Below are positions 34,001 to 46,000 of a stretch of 64,000 nucleotides of DNA, in pieces. Every line of letters begins with the position of its first letter. The stretch's first letter is position 1. Both the position numbers and the translations under genes were made by a program. The notes below the pieces were generated by a model, which was not told where the DNA came from, ran no database searches, and was given only the letters and a program-made list of their open reading frames with translations. Source of the stretch: Owenia fusiformis (Eukaryota > Annelida > Polychaeta > Sabellida > Oweniidae). Location: NCBI GenBank assembly GCA_903813345.2, contig CAIIXF020000009.1, forward strand, positions 36,203,759 through 36,267,758, in the 5' to 3' direction.

Positions 34001-37000
34001 ACAAAAAGCATTTAGATAAACCCGGGTCATGTAGTACACCTGGGATATCTCTGGTCAGTTTCTCACATTAAATATGCAATCATTACAATTGTTCAGAGCA
34101 TCTTCAGACTTACAAATGTTTCTTTAATTTACATTTAATTTACATTTCTATATCTTGGATTCTAATTAGGATTTGAAGCAGTCTTCCTATTGTTAAACTT
34201 TTTACATAACAGATTTGAAGTGATCATGTGATGTCTGGTTTTGAAGAATATACTATATGCCATGTGAGAGATTTGGGTCACTTTCGGCCTAGACTTCAAA
34301 AAGACATAACTAGATTTAGCAGTAGCTTAGAAGTGAAAACAAGTGAAATAAATAAAAGATAGAAATTAAAACATCACACTTTTGTGTACAATTAATATAA
34401 AGAAAGCCCGGTCATATTTTGGTGGAGCTGCCTGAGGTTTAACAACAATGGATTTATCAATATTGGACAAATTCCATGGAAAATCAGAAGAAAACGTTAT
34501 TATTTGGTTAAACACTATTGACACATTCGCAAATTTAAAGAACTGGAACCAACAAAGAAAATGTAGTTTAATCCCACTTTTAGTCAAAGGAGAAGCAGCA
34601 AAATACTTTGAACAATTAGAGGAAAATACAAAGAACGACTGGGAGGAATTGACGGAAGCACTTAAAGAAAGATTCCCACCCAAACAATCGGAAAGATGGG
34701 AGTTGTTGGATAAATTGGATACTCTCAAACAAAATGATATGTCTGTGGATGAATTCCACAGCAAGCTCATGTATTATACCAGCAGACTAAAGAAGGATGC
34801 TGAGGATGTTAAAGAACTCTTTGTCCAAGGATTAAATACATCTACAAAGAACTTTGTAAGGCTCAAAGAACCTGAAAATTTAGAACAAGCTGTTAAGTTC
34901 GCAAGGATTCATAGCAACATGCCCCAAGATTCAGCGCCAGAGATGTTAGCAGCCTCGATTAAAATTCTCACGGATAAAGTCGATAAGCTATCCGTTGCTG
35001 CAGTCACAGTCGATGCCATGGGTCAACGCTATGCCAACAATAACCAGTTTCCAGTGCAACAAAGTGCACAAAGACAGCAGAACCAGTATCAACCGCAGAA
35101 TCAGTACCAACCGCAAAAGCAGTATCAACCGCAGAATCCGTTTCAACAACAGAACCAATTTCCTGGGAATCAACAGTTTACGCAACAACAGAAACGGTAT
35201 CCCCAACATGACCAACAATTTATGCAGCAAAATTCATCAAGCAGAAACCAGTGTGAGAGGTGCGGTAAGTCAAACCACCTTTCATTAAATTGTTATGCTA
35301 GGTTTAAGCAGTGCTTTCAGTGTGGTCGCGGTGGGCATTATTCGTATATGTGTCGAAACGTTGCTAAATGAGGACTCGCGCCTGTTCCTCATAGGGATGG
35401 GCACCTTGAAACTAAAGTTGACAATCAAAAGTTTAAACAAGTGAAAAGTGATAGTGGCAAGGTGGCCATCCCTGCAGTTCAATCAGTCAAGGTTAATTTG
35501 CAAAGATCAGTTTCAAACATAATTATTCATACAAACATAGTTGACAATAATATCAAAGCCTTGGTAGATACTGGTGCAGAACAATCCTGTATGAGATTAG
35601 CACTCTATGAAAAATTGAACTTGCACAAGAAATGTCCTATCAGTCCAACTAATATTGAGTTATATGGGGCTGGGGGAGAAGCGCACAAGCTAGAAGTACT
35701 GGGTGTGGCAAATGTTCCTCTAAAATTTGAAGATATTGAATATGTTCAACCAATGCTTATCCTCAAAAGTGCAAATCATGATGTAATTTTAGGTGAGGAC
35801 TTTTTCTCACAAAGTAAAGCACTCATAGACTTCACACAAAAAGTTGTCATTTTACAAAAGGGAGATCCTACTAAACATAGTACATATACTACTAATGAAC
35901 CAAGACTAACAGCATGTGTAAATAATGTAGCTATTGGTAGTGAAGTACAAACATCAGGTATCAATCTAGAGAAATGTAAATTACCAGAGGGGGAAAAGAC
36001 AAAATTGGTAACTTTCATCGATAAAAATAAAGATGTCTTTTCTCAAAACATGAACGAGTTAGGCTGTGCAAATAGTACATATGAGCATGTTATAAGAACA
36101 AAATCAGATAAGCCAGTCCAGCAAAGATTCTATAGGTATTCTCAAGAACAGAAAAATGAAATTGACAAACAATGTGACCAAATGTTAGAATATGGCATAA
36201 TTGAACATTCTGTGTCAGAATATGCTAGCCCTGTTGTGTTAGTGAAAAAGAAGTCAAATGAGTACAGGTTAGCAATAGACTACAGAAGGCTCAATAAAAA
36301 CACAGAAGCAATTCATTACCCTCTTCCACAATTAAATGACATTATAGATTGCATAGCGCATTCAAAAGCAACAATATTTTCAGTTTTGGACATGCATAGT
36401 GGGTTTTGGCAATTACCTCTTAGTGAAAGCTCAAAGCATAAAACAGCATTTGTAACCCACAAGGGCAAATTTCAGTTCAACAGAATGCCTTTTGGCCTCA
36501 AAAATGCACCAATGTCATTTCAGAGGGTCATGAATGATGTTTTGAAAGGTCTTACATGGGACTTTGTGTTGGTTTACTGTGATGACATAATTGTTTTTAG
36601 TAAAGACATGAAAGAGCATTTAAACCATTTAGACCAGGTATTCACAAGACTTAGAAAAGCAAATTTGAAGCTTAAACCCTCAAAATGTAAACTAGCACTG
36701 GAAAAGGTTGTTTATTTGGGTTTTGTCTTCACCAAAGAAGGTATAACAGTAGACAATGAAAAGATCAAGGCAATTCTATCATACCCACAACCTACAAATG
36801 TCACAGAGGTAAGGGCATATTTGGGACTTTGTAACTTTTACCGCAGATTTGTTAAGGGTTTTAGTAACATAGTAGCCCCACTAAACAATCTTATGCGAAA
36901 AAATGTCGAGTTTGTTTGGGATGAACAATGTGAAAATGCATTTCAAGAATCAAAAATTATGTTGACTACAGAACCAGTGTTAGTATATCCTGACTTACAA

Positions 37001-40000
37001 AAGCCGTTCATTATATCATGTGACGCTTCAGGTACAGCTATTGGTTACATATTAGGTCAAATAGACGAACAAGGGAGAGAGAGAGCAGTTAGCTATGGAG
37101 GTAGGTCACTCTCAACAGGAGAGAGAAAGTGGTCCATTACTGAGAGAGAATGCCTTGCTTTAATTGAAGCAATCAATGAATACCACATATACATAGCAAA
37201 TGCACATTTTATAGTTTACACTGATCACATCTCATTAAAGTACCTGCAATCAATTAAAGATCATACAGGTAGGCTAGGTAGGTGGTCAATCAAACTTCAA
37301 GCATATGATTTCACCATTGAGTTCAGGTGTGGCAAATCAAACTCAAATGCAGATGCATTAAGCCGGAGACCATATGAAGTAAATGAATGTAAACAAATGT
37401 GTCAACAAACCACAACAATACAAACAGAGGACTCAGGTATTACACAAGACAACTGCACTGATGAATGGGTAGCTTATAGTATTCCAAGCCCTACTACAAT
37501 GCAAACAGGTAATATAGGGTCAGAAGGTCAAAATGTTAAGTGTCCAATAAGTGAATCAAAACAACAAACAGGTATGTGTAGTGACCTAAGTGCCCTAAGT
37601 TCAATATGTGAAATTACTCAATCATCAAATGAGGTGTTTCAAAATAAACAAAGACAAGATCCCCAACTGCAAATGTACATAAAGTATTTAGAGCAAGATG
37701 AGTTACCAGACAAAGAGAACTTAGCAAGAAAGGTAATACTTGAAAGTCAGGATTTTCTTATCAAAGATGGTATTCTATATCATATGTATTATCCAAGGGG
37801 AAAAGGTCATAAATCAGACAGAGTTGTAATACAATTAGCAATACCACAACAATTGAGAGAGGATGTTCTACAGTGTTATCATGACTCCTTAATGGGAGGG
37901 CATCAAGGTCAAGATAGGACATACAACACAATCAGGTACAAATATTACTGGCCAAAAATGTATTCTGACATAGAGAAATATGTAAAATCGTGTGAAATTT
38001 GTCAACAATCAAAAAGGTATCATGGCCAGAGAGCACCCTTACAACCATTACCAACAGGAAGTCTATTCAGTCGTGTCCACATGGATATACTAGGACCTAT
38101 ACACAAGGTAAATGGATTTCAGTACATTCTTTTGATTGTAGACTCATTTTCGAAGTGGCCAGAAGCGGTAGCCTTGAAATCTATAGAGGCAACAGAGGTA
38201 GCCAGGGTATTGTTTACAGAATTCATATGTAGATATGGTTCCATGAAGACTTTAATTACAGATAGAGGCCAGAATTTCATGTCAAAAGTTATTCAAGAAT
38301 TGTGTAGAATGTTTGGTATTGAACACAGGGCAACCTCAAGTTATCACCCTGAGACCAATTCAAGCTGCGAAAGGATGAACAGTACAATCAATCAAGCATT
38401 TAGGTGTTTTGTTGATAAACAACAATCTAATTGGCCACAACTTCTACCAGGTATTTTAGCCTCTTATAGGTTTTCACCAGCAACTGAGTCTACTGGGTAT
38501 TCCCCTTACTATTTGTTGTATGGTAAGGAACCCCTTATGCCACTAGATACTATGGTACCAGTAAGTATGGGACAAAGTACAGTCACAGACAGACTACAAG
38601 ATATACAGACTAACTTAGAGGTAGCAAGGGATATAGCTAAAGAGAATCAAGAAGCTGCAAAGATAAAGACTAAAACCCAACATGATAAAAAGGCGAAACT
38701 ACCACAGTTCAAGGTAGGTGATAGAGTATGGTTACATGTGCCTAAAACTCCAACAGGTCTAACACCTAAACATTGTAGAAAATATCATGGTCCATATTAC
38801 ATTGTAAGGGCTAATGCTAACATGACATACAAACTAATAAGGTGTAGTGATGATCGTTTATTGAGGTCTTTGGTACATGCAAATAGATTGAAGCCTTATG
38901 TAGATCCAGAGACAAGACCAACAAATATACCAAGAGTTCAACAGGGACAGGTATTACAGGATGACAATCATATTGATCAAGGTAGTAGTAGTATTAGTGA
39001 TAGTAGTAGTGAAAGTGATCAGCAGCCACCTCAGGTACAAGAAGTTGAGCGACTCTTGGCATGTGGTAAACACAATGGAAAAAAGTGTTATAAGGTGAAG
39101 TGGCGTAATGAGAAAAAGAGTACATGGGAGTATGAAGAAAATATTCCAAGAAATTTAATAAGGGAATACCATATCACCAAAACAAACACTGGTAAAGTAA
39201 GGAAAAGGAAAACTAGATAAGAAAGCAAATCGATACATCATGCATGCATTTAAGTCCCATATTAGTTAGTTGTTTGAGTAAGTACATGTAGGCATTATAT
39301 GATGTATGATATGGTATTGTAAAGAAACTATAGCAGTTTATTGTTTGATATATTCTATGGTACAAGTATACAACACAGGTGAGGTATAAGAGATGATGCT
39401 ATTAAATTAAGGTAAGGGTCAAGTGTAAATAAAGATAAAAGAGTATTAAGTAAGAAATAATAAAGTAAATGAAATGTAATAAAGCAAGTGAAATGATAAT
39501 AAAGCAAGTGAAAAATAAAGAGAATATCTGGTTTCAATCAAGAGGATTAATACACAGGTCTATTTAATGTACAAGTAGATCTGCGGATCCCAGGAAGATC
39601 AAACCTTAAAGAAAAGGTTAACCTAGGACAACGTGCGACCTAGTCTGAGTTATCTTATGGCTAAAACCCCACATTACAAATGCAGTAATAAGACGTTGTT
39701 ATCTGTGTATGTAATTGTGTAGCCAGTGTCTTAACGTCTAATTAAAGGGGCAGGTAGTGGCTCACGAATGCGGCAACCCCACCTTGCTGTCATTTATACA
39801 GTAAGGTAAGTCCAAGTTCTGACATAAGCACGTAGTACATATAGTGTGTAGAAGTGTTAGTTAGAATAACATATGTAGTTCAAGTGAAAGTAAAACAAAT
39901 GTAGTCCAAGTGAAAGTGAAAGAAATGTAGGTCAAGTGAAATCCTAAGGAAAAAGGATAAGATATAGTGAGCCAAAATAAAAGTGTCAATATTGCATGGC

Positions 40001-43000
40001 CAACCCTGCTAATATTTTTAGATGTCTTAACCTGTAAACTAATAAAGTGTTAGGATTATTTACTAATATTTAGTATAGTGCCTTCTGGTAAATATAGTTA
40101 CTGGGTGCAAACTACTTCCTGGGAGCTAGACACTAATTGGGACCAGTTAATTTGAGAATGACAACTTATAATAATCTTAATTGTTCAAAATATATAATTA
40201 ATTAATCCTAAATTGGATATCTATGTACAACTTAAATTGAATACATGGACTGCTACAGTCAGTTTACATTGTTTAAGAAGTTCAATTGCAAGGGATTATT
40301 TGCCTTACTTCTCTTATACTTCATCAATGTGAGTTTCTCATTATTATTTAAATGTGCCAGACAAAGGTCATATACCAAAGCATTATGGTACAGATAAAGT
40401 TTGCACAAACAATTATGATGTGCATCATTAACAGTGTTTATAAACAAAACTTAGTAGAAAGGTAGGATTTAGTGCAAGTTACTTTTAACTAGATATGGTT
40501 ATAATAGGCCATAAAAGATTTTTTTTCTCCTTTACATATGATTGTAATTTTTAACTCAAGAAAATACAGGATTGGATTGTGCCAAGTTGAAGTTTTTACT
40601 GGCAACAGAATCATCACGTGAAATTCTGTGCTGGTGCATAATGAGTGATCAATTACCTTTGTTGGTTGTTAATTACAGTTTGGGTATTTTCACAAAGAAA
40701 TTGTCCTATTTATAATTGTTTTATTGAGTTTAATAATTATTATGGTAGTTTATGATGATTTTAGTTAGATAAACAGTATGTAAATTGTAAAGTAGAGTAT
40801 ACAAATAGGTGTTTAAAAATATATATATATATATGCGACCACTCTGAACACTAAATTGCTTAAAATAAGAATTGCTAGCAGACAATTTGAAAGTTGGTAG
40901 ACTTATGGCCTCAAAAATTTATGGAGGAGTTATTAATCTTCTAATATGATGAATTCCTTGATTAATGAAAATGATGCTGAATTATATTAACTCTGATAGT
41001 GCAACAATTAATATTATAAACAACGTGACTTTACTTCAGGAAGGAAGGACAATATGACACTCCTCATCTCCAGGCAATGACATCAACATTGGGCGATGAC
41101 ATCAACGTTGGACGTTGATATAACATTTTACGTATTTTATACTTTGATAGAATTTAACATTACAGGTTATATATTTTTAACTTGGACTGATTAAACGGAG
41201 TGATTTTCATTTAGAATGCGGGACGCATTCTTTGGAGGAGAAGCAAATGTGACGGAGTGATTTTCATGTTGTATTTTATAATTAATATCTTATACTTTTA
41301 CTTTGTTTTTACTTTGTAAATTAATTAATGGAAACATGATACAAAAAGCATTTAGATAAACCCGGGTCATGTAGTACACCTGGGATATCTCTGGTCAGTT
41401 TCTCACATTAAATATGCAATCATTACAATTGTTCAGAGCATCTTCAGACTTACAAATGTTTCTTTAATTTACATTTAATTTACATTTCTATATCTTGGAT
41501 TCTAATTAGGATTTGAAGCAGTCTTCCTATTGTTAAACTTTTTACATAACAGATTTGAAGTGATCATGTGATGTCTGGTTTTGAAGAATATACTATATGC
41601 CATGTGAGAGATTTGGGTCACTTTCGGCCTAGACTTCAAAAAGACATAACTAGATTTAGCAGTAGCTTAGAAGTGAAAACAAGTGAAATAAATAAAAGAT
41701 AGAAATTAAAACATCACACTTTTGTGTACAATTAATATAAAGAAAGCCCGGTCATAAAAGCATGAAAAATGTCAGCAAATAGTCTCTTTGAAATTCAAAC
41801 TAAGCCCTAATTCCAAGAATATTTTTTCTAATTCACACCAATGTTTGAAAAAATATTTTTATATCGGAAATGTGATTTAAATCTATGTTACCAAGTAATA
41901 AACAGCAATTTTTAAACAAGATTATATAATCAATGGTACTAAATTAGTACCACTAATCAAATATGTATCATTAACTTGCACTAACTGAATTACTCATGAT
42001 TATTCCAGTAGTAGTAAGTTCACTAAAATACATTTTATTTGACTCTAGCTGGTCGTCAATGAATTACAATGAATAAACAATGGCCAACAATGAAAATGAC
42101 TTTCCAAATGAGTACAATTCACATCCACATAGAATTCTAAAAATGTTCAATTAATGAAAAAAACATGATCTTTCCGCCGATTCACGATTATTGACTATTA
42201 TGAAGGGATAGCATGTAATAAATATATTGAGTAAATAAGTGTCCTGTTTGGCATTCACTTTCCGGAAGGTTACTCATATACGATTATTGACTTATCGGAA
42301 ATGTTTGTAAGATTATGCCGAGTTAAATAATTGCAAACCACTCGAATGCTTTTCACTTCGGAATCTCTATGTATACGAAACTACATTTGTTAATTGAACC
42401 TTTTTTGACTGAAAAGAAAACTTCAGGATGCAGTAAATTATTGCTTTATGATTCATGAAATTTCGTATTTTTTCACAATAAAAACTGTAAAAAATGAGTC
42501 AGTTTCACATATATAATTTAATGTACTTCAAATTATATTCAAATAATTTTCAATTTATGTAATTAAAAAATATAACCTTTTTTATTTCATAGTTATCGAT
42601 CTATAGGGATCTGTAATTAAACTTGATTTCTTGTTTTCCTAACTACATGCATCTTAATTCTAAAGTATAACCTTCCAGAAATATGTTAAAATTCACAAAA
42701 TATATTGACATCTCTCAGCAATGGGACTCAGCCTTATACATCAAAGTGGAAAGAACTTGCATTTTAGTTTCATCTTGATGTCAGATCAATAGCTTTTATG
42801 GAAGACATGAATATCAAAGAACACTTTGGTGAGATAGAGTTAATATAATACAGACTTGTTGAACCCCTGTGCACTTGAGTTGCATAACATTTTGAATTGG
42901 CATGATCTTGATTGAAGATGAATGATGATTTTATTCATTTTGGGTACTAACTTTTCCCAGAAAAGTGTATATAATGAAGGAATACCATTGTTGGATTATT

Positions 43001-46000
43001 TCAATCTCAAGAACTGATAATTTAAGTGCTTGAATATTTATAATTGAATTAATGGTTTCATTTTTTAATACATTTTTGTCATCTTTCACATGAGAAATTG
43101 ATCTTTACCAACGACCAACCATAGTATATTCTTACTTAATGCATTATATATTTCAAATCTGCAGAAAGGCATGAATCAAAACAAAACTGTATTGGGAACA
43201 TGAATTACTTTTTGGTTCAGTTTTCCCTGCCTTGTCCTCTACTGCAACTGACAACCATTTTCTCTAATTTCAGATCACATTATATTCAAGCTAGGAAAAT
43301 CATGGAAATTCAATTGATATTAAAGAATGTGGCTTTTAACAATGGAACCTTGTTAGCTTGGCATATTGGTATTCTTCTCACAGTACTTTAATTCTGCTTC
43401 ATTAAACCTCGCCGCCCTGTTATGTCCCCATCTTCCATAGGTTGCTATGACAACCTATAGATAAAGCTCTCTGCAATTTATTGTTGTCTCTTGAAGAATT
43501 TTGCAGAGTCCATAAAATAAGATAGATGAGATGAGCCCCCTTATGTGGAATTACATTACTGAATGCAAGTATGTACTTTATTCTTTAAACATGTGAAAAT
43601 GGACTGAATAATATTCAGCAGTTCAAGTAAAAAAAAAACTAGAAAAACAGCCATATTTCCTGAATAAGCAAATCCCACTGAAAAAACATATTTTATCAAA
43701 ACACTTGTAACTTTTAAATATTATATAATAGAAATAACCAAGCAGACATATTAACTACATTGTAATCAAATAGGCGAAATGCTGACACAGACGAGCAAAT
43801 ATTTTATGTTAAGTCAGCAGTTGCAGACAAAATGAATCATCCCAGAGCAAAACAGATAAGTGCACTAGATGCAATTAACGTTCATTCATAAATTTTTAAT
43901 AATATAGAATAAGCATGAAAGAATAATTCAGTTTTTTGTCAATTAAGTGTGGCAAAACACAAAGCCCAGGAATACAGGTTGATGATTAAGCCATGATTCA
44001 TAATAGTGATGATGTCAAAGATGATCTTGCAAATAGTTTTCAATAGGGTGATGACATTGAAAAAATGAATGATTTAATTAATAATGGCAAAGGCTATACA
44101 TTAAGAATTGCTTTACTTATTCGAAAAGTGATAAAAGTCAATTTTAGTATGTTAGCAAATTGCACCGGGATGTAAAATTCTGTTCATATTTATATACTTG
44201 TACAAAATCTTGGTATTGATCTCCTTATCATTTAAGTAGTGGCTAGTGTGCAAAGTTTAAAATGTGAGTGTGCAATACCAAGAAACAATGCACAGCAATC
44301 TGATTGAAGGCTGGCTCTGTGTCACTGCATCTTCTAAACAGATGCATTAAAAACCAAAATTACACATGCTTCTTTCAAACAAGGGAGAGATTTGTCAATA
44401 AGTTTCCCTATGCGAGGATGACATATCATGTTCAAATGTTTTATATCACTTACTGAATGCTTTATACATCTCATCAATGGATATGGCTCCTTTAGGCTCC
44501 ATTGTATCAAAGAACGTCAACATATCAGGAAGCTGGCAGAGTTGAGAGAGACGCTCAAGGTGGTTACGGTGCTCAATGTTGTACAGTTCAACCTTGTCCA
44601 CTTTCTCGTTACCATCAAGGTCATAGTAGTTGAAGATAATGTTCACAAGGAACTGTTTACCTGTAACAGAAAAAATGTCAATTAACTTAGTCCATTGGTA
44701 AAACAAATAGGAACATTTATCATTATGATGACATAAAGATTAAATCATACTGTAGTTAAAGATGATATTTAGCAAGAACTGATTCCCTGTTAATTGAATA
44801 CATGTCAGTTTATTGTAAAATCTATACAAAGATTTATTAATGATGTCACAGAGTAAACTTCCATATAAGGAGAACACCAATAGCTTCATAAATAAATCAT
44901 TTGAAAAAGTCAGTCATATTCAAATATTTGGCAAAGAGATTTTTGTTTAAAGTGATCAATCAGATGTGAATGTTTTTATATAAATGGGTCTAGGTAGGGC
45001 AATATTACAGTGAAGCCTGTATAAGTGGAACACCTCAAAAAGTGGAACACCTCTATTAGTGGAATACTTTTCAGTCCCAACTGACTTAATGTTAAATGAA
45101 CCTGTATAATTCGGGAACATCTCCCAAGTGGAACACTTTTTAAAGGTACCAAAGGTATTCCACTTAGACAGGTTTTACTGTATCACAAATATAAGACACA
45201 ATGCCAGAAAATAACTTACTATGTCCCCCATAGTTACAATTCTCCTCGCCGACCCTCTCACAATGGTACTGCAACAGGCTCACGAGGAACTCATTCATTG
45301 GCGTAATACTACAGGGTGGGAAATCGGTCTCGACAATCAACTCAGTAGGTTCAGTTGTAGTTGGCTGTGGTTTGATTTGTTTGAACTCTATTTCAATCTT
45401 GTTCTGTTTTTTAGATTTCTTGTCTTTCTTCTGTTTCTTGTCTTTCTTGGAAGATTTCTTTTTATCATCTTTAGATTTCTTGGTATTTTTATCTGGAAAT
45501 ACACAATCCAGTACATAGAGCTAAATGCTAGAGTAATGAATACAGTGTAAACTTGAATGGATTTAGAAATAAACCATTCTAACCTTCATTTTAGAAGATC
45601 TTTAAGAGGGCATAAACCTTTTACTATTCTGATTTATCAGAGCCTTCTTGATATAATGCTTGTGAACCTCTACAAGAGATAGATGAGACTGTGAAACCCA
45701 TTATGCCTTTTTGATCAACATTAGGTGAATTTCTTTATGTGGTTTTTAATAGTTAAACATTTTACTATTTACATAGCAAATATCAAAACTCCTAATTTGG
45801 TGTGTTTCTGCTTCATTCAACTGATTTTCTAAATTATTGATTAAAAACACAAAATAAAAGATTAATAGAGTTTTAACAGGAAAAAAGATTCACTTAATGA
45901 GATTTTTTACCAAGATGATTGATGCTAGTACAGATGTAGCCATGTATTGAAAGCATGATTGATGGACCTTTCCCTTATTAGTTATTCTATGGAATAATTT

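Larger units (their letters stand above)
33908..41754 (+). mobile_element. Ty3/gypsy chromodomain LTR retrotransposon, apparently intact
   Basis: 7,847-bp element inserted antisense in the FSTL intron between exons 44454-44660 and 32416-32576. It has 507-bp LTRs (TG...CA) that look identical throughout, and TAAAAG target duplications at 33902-33907 and 41755-41760. A candidate primer-binding site lies 5 bp past the left LTR and a polypurine tract abuts the right LTR. gag and pol are uninterrupted except for one in-frame TGA between them. Pol order is protease, RT, RNase H, integrase, chromodomain, as in Ty3/gypsy chromoviruses. No env-like frame. Confidence 0.95.

Noticed and set aside
39355-40447. 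Small frames downstream of pol as a possible env or accessory gene
   Set aside because: On the minus strand, short, without signal peptide, transmembrane or glycoprotein features.
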